DNA of 64,000 nucleotides, from the NCBI GenBank assembly GCA_964034945.1, contig OZ035960.1:102168733-102232732 (forward strand), in the 5' to 3' direction. The position numbers and the translations under genes are program-made. The notes beneath the pieces are model-generated. The model saw only the letters and a program-made list of their open reading frames with translations, had not been told where the DNA came from and made no database searches. This DNA comes from Chrysopilus asiliformis. Lineage: Eukaryota; Arthropoda; Insecta; Diptera; Rhagionidae. Within the stretch, counting starts at the first letter, position 1, and every line of letters begins with the position of its first letter. Shown here piece after piece: positions 34,373 to 45,232 of this stretch.

Positions 34373-35157
34373 TGCCCAAACGGTAATGAATAAACCGTTG
34401 CAAATCGGTTACTATGTGGCGGGCCACAATAAAACCGTTACAAATCGCTAACTTTGTGACCAGTCGGAAAAATGTTGTTTCTTAACATCTTAGCGCGGTA
34501 TTACACATGGGAAAAGTAGTAGGGAGAAATCATTTTCTTTCTGACCGTCAGGAGGTAAAGATCTTGGGAAGTATCTGAAGCAGCACCATTTTCAATGGTT
34601 TTTCCCATGTTAACTGTCTGGCAACTGAAGCACGACTGATGTTGAGTCCACATACACTTCCTTGTGTAGCATATGCAAACAGGATTGGCTTATTTAAGCC
34701 AAATGTAAGCACATTGGCTTATTTAAGCCCAAAAGTGGCCGGCTTAAATAAGTCAAGTGTAATACCGCGCTAAAGTGCTCGTTTAAAATTCACTTGCAAA
34801 CAGTGGTATCGAAGTAAAAATAGTCAACTTTGGACCACGGAAATCATACTTACAGTGTTTTTGATGTACACTTGGAATACAAGTTTCCATTGACGTCATA
34901 CTTGATCTACCCCGGTCAAACTTCGTTACATTTCGTTGAAACGGTTGTGCAACCGTTGTTTTGTAACGATAGTAGGCTTTTAAAACCTGGGTTTTTGAAA
35001 CCTGGACGTTATTTTGTAACTATAGTCACAAAAAACGGTTGATCAACCGTCGCAGCAACGTTTCTGTGACGTTGCAGGAACCAATTTGTGGCCCCATAGT
35101 AACCCAGGTTGTGTGACCGTCGTGCAACCGGCATGTGACCATTTTGGGTTTCTTGGG
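34373..35157. mobile_element. Long CCCAAG-family element, interrupted
   Basis: The right end GGGTTTCTTGGG matches the CTTGGG terminus of the 244-bp family. The interior has repeated AACCGTTG/CAACGGTT-type motifs and GACGTCATACTTGATCTACC. It aligns in reverse with 48439-49120. A 284-bp MITE is inserted at 34490-34773. The left boundary is uncertain. Confidence 0.55.
34490..34773. mobile_element. MITE with TTAGCGCGGTATTACAC ends
   Basis: TTAGCGCGGTATTACAC on the left is exactly mirrored by GTGTAATACCGCGCTAA on the right. The interior holds three GGCTTATTTAAGCC-like palindromes. It lies inside the long CCCAAG element, and the corresponding position in the 48439-49120 relative lacks it. Confidence 0.8.
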
Positions 35158-37308
35158 TAGACCGTACTCAAGTATTAATTGGTTGATTCCTCAAATAATT
35201 GAAATATTAAAAATCGGTCTTTGAGAAGATTTGTCGAAAAATAACACTAGAGTTTTTTTTAAATCCTCCGAATTAGGTACTTCCGGTAGATGGAACCGCA
35301 CAAAGAGGGTAATATCTTGTCTTATAAAAGAATCGTCTAAGAAATCATAAAAAACTCTTTCGACGATCTAAAAAACAATGAAAAAAATGCACTATAAAGC
35401 AATTGTAGAAATTTCCGGCAAGTACTACCAAAAATAAAACATGGTTTTTCTATTCTCAATACTTAACCTTCCATAAAATGGCGAAGCGAAAACTTCCTGG
35501 GCTAAGACTTATTGCAAATCTTACTTTATTTTACCTTCAATTTGCGATCATTCCCCTCCTGTCTTGTATTAATGGTACACGAAAATTACAAACTGTAGAA
35601 AAAATGCTCTAAATTAAAGTTTTTTTTTTTTTCACTTCAATCGTTTTTTAAAATCGTTCCAGCTTGGATAATTCTCGATAAAATTTGATCGAACATAAAG
35701 TTCAACAAATGACCTTTCTAACAACCTTGATGCTAAAAACTTATCTATACAATATTTTTCTTACATTTTGTTTTGTTATTGTTCCTAATGGTGCTGCTGC
35801 TGGTGCTGCTGCTGGTGCTGCATGCCATGCCATAGTGTGGGGCGAAAAAAATGGTTAAAAGCGACCAAATTGCTTGGTCAGATATTTTGTATCTCACCAA
35901 TGGATATGCTCCTGGTATGGTGGATTATATTTATTATAGCCTCCTTTTAGTATAGTAGCGGCGAGCATCGGGAAAACTTATTCTTAACACATATAGAAAC
36001 ATTTGCATGTAATTTCGTATTAATTCATGCACATTGGGGCAGGCAGGCAGATAGATTGCATTAGAAACAAAAACCCCTGGCTCTATGAAGACAGACAGGT
36101 TCACAGTTGGGGTTTCACGTTGACGTTTCCAAAGTCGAAGTATGCGTAAATGTTCAGCTTATCGAGTTCGACTTATGAGTACCTGAAATCCGGCCAGCCA
36201 GTCAGCCATCCACTAGCCTCCAGTGGTTGATTTGTTGCCATTTTATATATATTGGCAGTTGTATGTTTTATTTAATGCTTTTGTTAGATACTATACACCA
36301 CCTCACCGTACAATTCAAATCTAGGTGCAACGTCGTTTTGAACCTTATAGACTAAACCGTTTTAAGGCATAAGACAGAGTTTTAGTTTTAGTGGTGTGCT
36401 TTTTTTTCTTCTATCCGCTGATGTTTATTTGCCCAAGATAAATAACATATTCTTGTACAATAGCGCAAGCAAGTCACGACTTTGGCAAAGTTTTTTTTTT
36501 CTTTGCTTTTTTTTATACCATTATTATTTTTTTTTTTCGTTTTAGTAATTGCAAATTTTCTTCGTTTTTGCCATTTAATGGGTTGGCCTCTACTGTGTGT
36601 CTCTTTCTTTTGAAAACTGTTTGAAATCGCATCGATTTATTGTTGTTACTCATGTTGTTCTCTTCGAAGGCTTCGAATTTCTTATTTTAATTTTATGCTT
36701 TTTGTCGTTTTGAGAGAATAAAAAAACCAGCAACATATTATTATGTGTATGAAAATGTGAAAATCTCTTGGTGTTAAACGCTGATATTGCAAATATTGTA
36801 CACAAAATGTCGTGCATAAAATAACGCTATGTCTAGGTAGATTAGTTACCCCCCAAGGTATTATTCACATTTATTCACATAATTCAACTTTGGGATAAAA
36901 TGCCAATATACATACATATATCCATAAATAATGCTATTTTGTATATCTAACAGATCGGTATGCCTACTGAGAATATTAGTTTCTGAATAGATACCGGATC
37001 TCGAGAATTATGAATAAACCGGGTAACTATTTTTCTTGTTTGATGGATACGTGATTTTCCAACCCAATTTCCAATGCGAATTCGTATTAGATTTTAACAA
37101 ATCTTTTTAATTTTATGAAATTCTCTATAGGCACATCCTTCAATAATTCAAATTCGTTTGTTTTCGCTATACTATAAATGATATATTATCGTTATTCAGA
37201 ATCATTTAGTAGGTCTTCAATGCTAATGTAGGTTTTTTGACTATTCAAGTAGCACAACTATTCAAAGAAATGTTCCTAGTTAAAAATATCAGTTGTGATT
37301 AACACAAA
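35158..37308. other. Single-copy AT-rich DNA with a CTG repeat
   Basis: An imperfect CTG run occurs at about 35788-35822; on the minus strand it would read as alternating Gln/His or Ala/Pro codons in short frames. The region around 36030-36300 is less AT-rich and repeat-free. No exon with both splice borders could be supported. Confidence 0.4.
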
Positions 37309-37946
37309 ATTTTCCTCTGCAATATTTACTTTCGGAAAAAATATGTAGAAAATAATATTTTTTTCAAATATATCCAAAACCGTTAAAGACACGTAAAAAA
37401 ATCAGGAAATTTTATTTACTTTAAATTTGGTTACCTACGTGCATTTTTTCTCAAAAGCGTATAAATTCCGAGAAATTTTCAATAAACTCAATTTTTTTGT
37501 AATATATTGAAAACTGCAAAAGATACGTAAAAACCGTTACAGCAAAAAATATAGAAAATTTTATATCCCTTAATTTTTATCATGTATATTTTTCCCCAAA
37601 AGCGCATACTTTTCGAGAAATTTTCAAAAAACTGTATTTTTTCAAAACAGTTGTATAAGAGATCCCTTTATAGCTGATGTTACTTTTCCAAACGTTGATA
37701 TTTAGAAAACTCATTCACAAAAAATTTCAAGTCGCTAGCTCAACGCGTTCTCCACTTAATTTAAGATACGTACAACGAACACACAAACAGACAGACAGAC
37801 CGACAAACCGACAGACAGATGCACGGAAATCCCCAAAATTTTGCCTAAAACGGATTTCGTACTGATCAGAAACTTTCTATCTACCTCCGTTCTCGAGTCA
37901 GTGTCCGTCGTGAATACAATACGTTCCTCCCATAGCAGAGGAAAGT
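37309..37946 (+). mobile_element. ACTTTCCTCTGC-family element, complete copy
   Basis: It has a left end TTTTCCTCTGCAATATTTAC and a right end GCAGAGGAAAGT at 37935-37946, which mirror each other. Before the right end come a short CAGACAGACAGACCGACAAA run and AACGGATTTCGTACTGATCA. No coding content. Confidence 0.8.
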
Positions 37947-38288
37947 AAAAATATTGGTAATTTAATTTTTTTTTTGAGAATTGTCATAAAATTCGTCACC
38001 CTCGCCATTTCGAAGCCCCACATCAGTTTTTTTTAGTATTTTTTTAGTATTTTTTTAGCATTAAATACCATTGTCTAACTACCGCAGACCACCCCTCCAC
38101 CTCTCTAAATGTGGGACGTATTTTTTGGATTTTATGACCTCAAAACGTCTTGACTGATTTTACTAAAATTTTAGCAGTTAAAAAAATCCAGCATAGAGAA
38201 GGAATGTGGGCGGCAGGCCGGTTTCGGATTTTTTAATGTAACGAAAAATTGTTTTTTAATTTGTTTTAATTTGTGTTGATCACAACTA

Positions 38289-38732
38289 GGGCGACCGGAT
38301 CTCCGGTTTTGACCCGGAGTCTCCGATTCTGACCCGGAGTCTCCGGGTTTCAACCCCTAATCTCCGGGTTACGCCAAATGTTTAAGAAAATTAATATTAT
38401 TTATTGTTTTGTTTTATTAAATTGCTTTGTTTTATTGATTTTTTAATCTTAACAAACGTTGTTTTTTGTTTAAAAACGAATTAAACACTTTTAATTGCCT
38501 TGTTTGGTTTTCTATGAGCATCACATGTCATGTTTATATGGAACTATTTCATGTGTTGTGGTTGGCTGATAAATGTGTTATGATATCACAAACCACGGAG
38601 GGTTCTATACGAGTTTGTTTTGTGCAGATTCTTGTAATATTTTAGAGTAAAATTTTATCGTTTTTCGCCATATTAATTTTTTTTTCACTACGACCGATCT
38701 CCGAGTTTGCAGAAATAGGAATCTGGTCACCC
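38289..38732. mobile_element. 444-bp inverted-repeat element with TA duplication
   Basis: The ends GGGCGACCGGATCTCC and GGAATCTGGTCACCC mirror each other imperfectly, with TA on both sides (38287-38288 and 38733-38734). The left part has a short tandem TCCGGTTTTGACCCGGAG-like repeat. A Tc1/mariner-type or pogo-type origin is suggested by the TA only. Confidence 0.7.
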
Positions 38733-39147
38733 TAATTACAACTGATATGTTTTCTTAATTAATATTTACGCATATAATTATTCAATTATACATTATCATC
38801 TTCAAATAACAATTAGGTGTTTTCACGAAATTAGTTTTTTCTTCTTATATCCGCTAATATTCTGAAGCGAAAAAAAACGTGAAAAAAAATTAATCATTTT
38901 CCTATCGCAGTAGGAAATTGTCCACTCGCAATATAAGAGAATCAAAATATTTTCTCATTTTCAACTTCTGTAAAATGTTTGTAAATGAAATACTTGTACT
39001 TTGCAAATAGGGTTTTAATCACTTTGAATACAATTCATCTCTTGGTATATACAAATGATGGTCAAATTGAACCATTTGTTATGAAAGTTTTCGACAGATT
39101 TCAACTTGAACAATTTATCATTATCACCATCTTGGACTTTATTAATT

Positions 39148-39430
39148 CTACATTACTAATGTTTTTGTGTCAGGTCTTTTTTTTTTTGGTACAATGAACT
39201 TTTTCCCTGTGATTAAAATTAGGTCAAGTTTCAGAGCTGAGTTAAAACAGCACCAAATCCACGACATTGAAACAATCGTTAAGCCAACTTGGATTTTCTT
39301 ATGCAGAGCATTTTTAGGAACATCTTTTATTGATGGTGCTAAAATTATTTCTATACAGTCTACAACTCTACGAGTATCTGCCATAAAAATGCTAATAAGA
39401 TCGGTGATAAAAATAAACTCAAATACAAAA
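39148..39430 (-). pseudogene. Coding-like frame, possible transposase fragment
   Basis: A minus-strand frame contains MADTRRVVDCIEIILAPS, which recalls the V-x-D-C-T-E-I block around the first catalytic Asp of DDE_Tnp_4 (PIF/Harbinger-type) transposases. The rest (NALHKKIQVGLTIVSMSW and following) matches that family poorly. The opposite strand is also open over 117 codons. This is a weak call, recorded because PIF-like MITEs occur in the window. Confidence 0.2.
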
Positions 39431-39748
39431 GCTCAGAAGATGCCTCGACTACGAAGCACTCAAAATATTATCCACGAGATTTTATTTGTGTTTAACTCCC
39501 ACAACAGATGGCAAAGTTAAAAACTCTCATGCCTTTTGTTTTCTGAAGACCTGGATTGAAATTCGGACAGTTTGATTGTTATACAAAGATGCAAGCTGAT
39601 CTAGTTTTGAAAAAAAAAATCTTGTTTTTATTTCCGGCGTACTTGTAATAATTAATTATTTCCTTCATGATGAATTAATTGGATTTCCGAAAGAAACATG
39701 CATCTTATAAAGTAAACAGTAACCTCTGTTTGTTGATTTATAAACAGA

Positions 39749-39800
39749 CTAGCTTGCATATCCCTTGTTGACGGGTTAAAGTTTTTTGTGTTAGTTTTTT
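39749..39800 (-). mobile_element. Helitron 3' end fragment
   Basis: In reverse orientation it has TATGCAAG then CTAG before a host T, preceded by a degraded hairpin (CCCGTCAACAAGGG). The 5' remainder is not clearly attached. Confidence 0.65.
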
Positions 39801-40191
39801 AGCGTAAAAATAAACAGACAAAAAACTTTTGCGTTTATAGAAGTCAATTCACAGTATTTATGAAGAATTTCATTAACACTATTCCTGAGAAATGTTACTC
39901 GGGGGTTTTTTGGGGTGGCTGATCACGAATCGGGTGTTGGAATTTTCAAATTCGAAACGGAGGGTCCTGTAAAGATAACGCAAATTTTTCTCGGAAGGAC
40001 TGGCAATAGGCGGTTTTCGGGGTCGCCGATCACGAATCTGGTGATAGAATTTCAAAATTCGAAACCGAAGACCCTGTAAGGATAAGGGAAATATCCTATT
40101 TTCCATTTTTCTTCAGAAAAGCAGGCATTAGGGCATTTTCGGAATCTCGGAACGGGATATCTAGAAGGCATAAGATTTTTTTCAAACGTTA

Positions 40192-40577
40192 ATGCTACAT
40201 TTACACGAATGACAAATTTGTCATTTTTTTCTTGTCATTATGTTAATTCCCGTGTAAATGGCATAATTTTTGTAATTTTTTCTGTCGGAAAATGTCAATC
40301 TCTCATAAAAGAATGAACTTTTCCATTCTTTTATGCCAGATTGTCATTCGTCCAAACGCAATATTAGTTATGACAAAAGTTGAATACTAAAGTTGTCATA
40401 ACTAATATTGCGTTTGCACGAATGACAATCTGGCATAAAAGAATGGACAAGTTCATTCTTTTATGAGAGATTGACATTTTCTGACAGAAAAAATTACAAA
40501 AATTATGCCATTTACACGGGAATTAACATAATGACAAGAAAAAAATGACAAATTTGTCATTCGTGTAAATGTAGCAT
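40192..40577. mobile_element. 386-bp near-perfect hairpin (foldback) element
   Basis: The left arm at 40192-40376 and right arm at 40393-40577 are both 185 bp, so there are no indels between them. They differ at only about three positions by eye. The loop is 16 bp. The ends read ATGCTACATTTACACGAATG and its mirror. TAA occurs on both sides if the element is taken from TGCTAC to GTAGCA, which would fit a 3-bp duplication. A shorter relative is at 48720-48900. Confidence 0.88.
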
Positions 40578-41689
40578 AAGTTATTTCTTAGTTTTTTTTT
40601 TGGGGAAATGGGGGGGGGGAGAATTTATGCAAAAAACTTTAACGCGGCAACGACTGGTATGCAAAGTACTAATTTATATTTCTCCTCAATATTGTGAAAT
40701 TAGATGTGGAAAAGAAATTAAATTAAACGTCGTGTTTTTCAGAAAAAAAAACAGAGACTGAAATTTGTCAATCACGTTAACACGTTGGCTACCAGCCAAA
40801 AAAACGCTTACTCCGCTAGTATACACTGGGAAAAAACGCAAAAATCATTTCTGTACAATGTGAGTCACCAGTGAACACAAGATCAATACAGACAAAAACG
40901 AACGAATCGAATAAAATATAATGGACCAAAAAAAACCCCTTTGTACCGCACGAGCGACTGCACTCAACCATGGAACTTGAGAAACTGACGGTAATGACAA
41001 TAGTGTGTGTACACCGGTGACTCACATGGTAGCCAACGTGGTAAGCAGAGAAACAGACTTAGAAAAACAGAGACAGAAATGTGTCAATGATGACATTGGT
41101 TTTCTATGAACGGTTGTCCATAAATAATATGAATAAATTCATTGGTTGAAAACTTTAAACTATTTCATAGTATTTATGAACAAATTCATAGTTATTAGGA
41201 CTTTTTTAGATTAGTGTAAGAGCCAAAATAAGATCGATAGTCATAATGTACAGACAGAAAGATGATTTTCAAAATGTTGGATGATTTTTTATTTATTAGT
41301 GGCCTATATTAAAATTATGTGATCTAATAAGTTATGATACTCTATATGATATATCATATGAGGCGTTAAAAGCTAGAGTGGACCAACCCACATGTCGAAA
41401 TCGTGAATTTTTTTGTGTTTGAATCACTATTGCGAGTGAGTTTTTAGATAAAAATGTTTGGATGTACAAAAGAACATTTCAATATTGAGTAATAAAGTCC
41501 ACAGAAATTTTTTTTCCAAAAATTTACAGTCAATAATAGTACAAAAGTGGAAAAGCTTCAAAAACTCGATTATGTGGCTTGGTCCACTCTAGCTTTTAAT
41601 GCCTCATATAGGAGTATATTAGATTTGGTATACCGTTTGTAAAGCATCGAACCAATCATCGGACACAAAACAAACCACACCAGGGTGTT

Positions 41690-42400
41690 TGGGATGACAA
41701 AAGATTTTGATTTGCGCATGTCTGTCCGTCTGTCCGTCCGTGAATATGATAACTTTCGAAAGGATTGAGCTAGAGACTTGAAATTTTGTATAGTTCCGTT
41801 TGTCGTAAATGTCTAGGCTAAGTTCTTGAACGGACAAAATTCGACCATTCCTTGTCCCAACCACCATATAAATAGAACAGTTTTTTGCAATTTTCTCGAA
41901 AACGGTGAGTCATATTGGAAAATTTATTAAGGTAAAATGTGTTTAGAATAAAATTTTACATAACTCATCTATACATCAATATCCAATCGGACCACTGCTG
42001 CCCCTATCTCCCATACAAATGGAATATTTTTTTTTTCTTTTTTCTCGAAAACTGTGCATCGTATCGAAAAATTTCTCAAGATGTAATGTGTTTAGAATAT
42101 GATTTTATATAACTTAACATCAAAATCCGGTTGGATCACTCCTTCTCCGCTCTCCCATACAAATTGAATATTTTCTTTCATTTTCTCGAAAACGGTGAGT
42201 CGTATTGAAAACTTTGTGAAGAAAAAATGAGTTTAGAACATGATTCTACATAACTTATCCATACATCAAAATCCAATCGGACCACTCCTTTCCCCTTCTC
42301 TTATACTAATGGATTTTTTTAAATAAACACTTTGTCTGTCATCATATAGAGTATTTGACGATTGGTTCCTGGCAATTGTAGCTTTTGTTATGTTTTTCAA
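41690..42400 (+). repeat. Family C repeat, intact reference copy
   Basis: It shows the full order: CTTTCGAAAGGATTGAGCTA, then GAGACTTGAAATTTTGTATA, three subunits of about 140-145 bp each with an ACGGTGAGTC/GTGCATCG-type start and CCAATCGGACCACT-type end, TCATCATATAGAGTATTTGA, and GGCAATTGTAGCTTTTGTTA. Confidence 0.8.
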
Positions 42401-43668
42401 AATACTCGTTATCCCAAAAATCACTTTTTGAAGTACTAAAAAATCAACAGCGCCATCTGTTATTGAGTTTATGAATTAAGTGGTATCACTTCTTTGCTGC
42501 CAGGATCGAAAAATATAAGGGGTAGACCGGTGATGTCGTTAACACTAATTGTAAGTAGTAACTATTACTATTCATTTCGTAAAGTAAGTTAAGTGGACTT
42601 AAAATCGTAGCTTTTTCAGTTTTTAAATATTTTTTTTTATAAAATTACAGTAAAAAAATTTGTAAAAACTAAAAATTCTAAAAACTAAAAAAATTTCTAG
42701 AAGCCAATGTATGTCAAACATTTCGTATTCAAAAATAATTCAAAAACCCTATCAAGTTGATGGATGCCAATTAGAATGCCATCAACTGATTATTGTATTT
42801 TCGACAGTTGTCGATATTCAGATATTGAAGAAGACTTTTACCAATTTTATGATCACATTTCATAAAAGTGTCAATCATGAAAAGATGAAAATATATATTA
42901 ATATAAATTTTATTAAAAAATGTGTTAAAATGATAGCTTTGCGTTTGAATGATAAAATTTATTAGCATTTATTATAGTTTTACTAACGCTACTTCAAAAG
43001 ACTGTTTAGATGGGATCTTTAATCCAATCAATGGATGAGACTATTTTCCAAGTTCATCAAATCTATTGATAATTCTTATGTTCGGTACAAGCCAAGCCTA
43101 ACAAATATAGCGATGATCATTGGTAATCAAAGACATCAGCAGAAATGTTATGGGAACACCCACTTTGATCATGTAATTTTTTGATTCTTACCGTTTTAAA
43201 ACTTGTTTCAAGCGTTGAGACGAAATTTTATTTTGGCCAATCCTCAAAATACAGTCATCCGAATGCATATTGAACAAATGGTTTTTTAGGAAAGCTGTAA
43301 GTTGTGTGAATTTATTATCCTTCTTTTTGAAAATCTCATAAAAATCATTTTTTTATGTTTATTGACGTTTTAAATTTTGGCATATGATTCAGCGTCGCAT
43401 TGCACGTTAATTAATGCAAAGCTTCGTTTCATTCCTTAAACTAGCATATATTTTATATTCTTAGTATCATTTATGATATCCGCAAATAAGTGTTAACACG
43501 TTTAAATTGTTAAAATGTGGTGAATTTACATTCAAAAGATTCTTTTTTTCGATTTTGTTAAAGATATTACTTAAATATGATTAACTTGCAACCATAAATA
43601 GGTTTCGCACGACTGTCTATGAGGTCAAATAATTACATCGATGAAAATCGCATTAACTGATGATACAT
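42401..43668. other. AT-rich stretch, no recognised gene
   Basis: A frame at about 42711-42965 is open on both strands but is AT-driven and without recognisable blocks. No other feature is seen. Confidence 0.4.
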
Positions 43669-43911
43669 CCTAAGTAACAATTTGAGGTTACATTCCGGTA
43701 AGGAAACGTATTTGAAACCATGGTAACAAAACTCAAAAGTTTCAGATTTGGTTTCTGTAACCTTCCAGAAACGTGTCAGAAACCCCATTTAGAAGCTGGT
43801 TTCAAAATAACCGTTTTTGGCGGGTTTATTCGGAAACCATCTAGAATATAACCAAAATGTAACCTAAATTGAAGGTTTTTTTGTAACCACGGTTACAAAT
43901 TGTTTCTTGCG
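43669..43911. mobile_element. CCCAAG-family inverted-repeat element, second copy
   Basis: It is nearly identical to 13500-13743 over its whole length, with the outermost bases changed (CCTAAGTAACAATTTG at the left, CAAATTGTTTCTTG at the right). Confidence 0.85.
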
Positions 43912-44045
43912 ATGGAGTAAGAAAATAATAGAAAATCATTGATACGGAAAGAGGAATTTTAAATCACTGCAATTTCCCGAGAAAAATTTAGCGAATTTTC
44001 CACAGAGTAAAACTCCTAAAAAATATCAGTTGTGATCAACACAAA

Positions 44046-44285
44046 ACTTTCCTCTGCAATATTTAGTTTCGGAAAAATATGTAAAAAAAATATTTTTTAA
44101 AAATATCTTGAAAACCGTTAAAAAACGTACAAACCTTTAAAGGAAAAAATGCAGGAAATTTTATTTACTCTGAATTTGGTTATGACAATTTTTTCATAAG
44201 AGCCCATAGTTTCCGAGAAATTTTCAAAAAAACCCTACTTTTTTCAAATATCTGGAGAACCGTTAGAGATACGTGAAAACCATGT
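44046..44285 (+). mobile_element. ACTTTCCTCTGC-family element, 3' truncated
   Basis: ACTTTCCTCTGCAATATTTA after GATCAACACAAA, followed by the usual modules, ends after about 240 bp without a right terminus. Confidence 0.7.
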
Positions 44286-44439
44286 CCACTCCCTTTTTTA
44301 AAAATTGATAAAAATACATTTTGTTGTGCTTGGAAATTTCAAATGATCGATCAAAGGGTTTGTCTGAATTTTCGATAACTAATAAAAAGATACGATGGTA
44401 TCTTAATTATTTGGTGTACAACAGAAATTGCCCCAATTT

Positions 44440-44607
44440 TCTTGTAAACTAACGGTTCTTTCAATTTTCTTGCAAACTAACGGTTCTTGGATGGTGGTTT
44501 TCTCGGCTATCAAAAGCGCTAGAACTGGGACCTGGTGCGTTCAAAATCCAACACCCACCCTCTATAAATAGTCTAAAAAGTCAAAACTGGCGTTTGGCAC
44601 ATCATAA
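44440..44607 (+). repeat. Dispersed repeat, interrupted copy
   Basis: It matches 111-275, with a local duplication of CTTGCAAACTAACGGTTCTT-like sequence at its start. It ends at ACATCATAA, where the TAA is the target site of the adjacent element, and the host sequence resumes at 45230 with TAAGAATCAAGGG. Confidence 0.7.
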
Positions 44608-45229
44608 TGGTTCAACCACAGTGAAGGCGGCAAGCGGCAGCGGCGGGCGGCTTTTTTTTGCACTAACGTAGCGCAACGAGAGCTGCTACAATACAGCGGC
44701 AACGGCAGCGCACTTTTTCCGTCGCCACCGAGTTTGAAACAAAGTCAAACTTGCCGCCGCCGCCCAAAATGTTTTATGAAAACCACCACATTCGGCGCCA
44801 CATTCTATGCAGATGTTTTGACGTTTTGATTTCGCAAGACAGAAGCATATGCCGATGGTGGCGCTATCATTGTAGCTGTCTCGGCGGTATGTGTGGCGGC
44901 ACCATGCTGCCCGCCGTCGCCACTGCCGCTTGCCGCACTCAGAAAAATGTCCAGGTCAACTTTTTGTCAGGTTAACTCTGACCTTACAGAGGTTTCTGTA
45001 AGCCAGCTAGCGGTCAGAGTTAACCTATCTAAGGTCAACTCGTGCAGCTCCCAATGCCCTACTTCACCTGCTGGTGGCTTAATTTCAGAATTTCTCCGAC
45101 CACAGGTCAACTCAGTTTTACTTGCCCACATGCAGGCGAACGCGCGCCTGCCTGAGGCCAATTACGCCGTATGTAGGTCGTCGAGTTAGCCTCCATTTTT
45201 CTGAGTGCGCCTTCATTGTGGTTGAACCA
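44608..45229. mobile_element. GC-rich PIF/Harbinger-like MITE with TAA duplication
   Basis: The ends TGGTTCAACCACAGTGAAGG and CCTTCATTGTGGTTGAACCA are inverted repeats with one mismatch, continuing inward as CGGCAAGCGGCAG and its mirror. TAA flanks both sides (44605-44607 and 45230-45232). The interior is rich in GCCGCC-type CpG motifs, unlike the AT-rich host. The empty site is visible at 255-275. A 272-bp element is inserted at 44936-45207, leaving about 348 bp of its own sequence. Confidence 0.88.
44936..45207 (+). mobile_element. 272-bp inverted-repeat element, copy 2
   Basis: It has the same termini and length as copy 1, with CG on both sides (44934-44935 and 45208-45209) as a 2-bp duplication. 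It carries AGGTCA at 44953, 45032 and 45104, and TGACCT at 44979. A perfect 15-bp inverted repeat (AGGTTAACTCTGACC at 44969 and GGTCAGAGTTAACCT at 45012) lies in its left half. Confidence 0.92.
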
Positions 45230-45232
45230 TAA

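Noticed and set aside
35770..35830. Poly-Gln coding exon
   Set aside because: The CTG/CAG run is short, frames around it end quickly, and no acceptor was found upstream on the minus strand.
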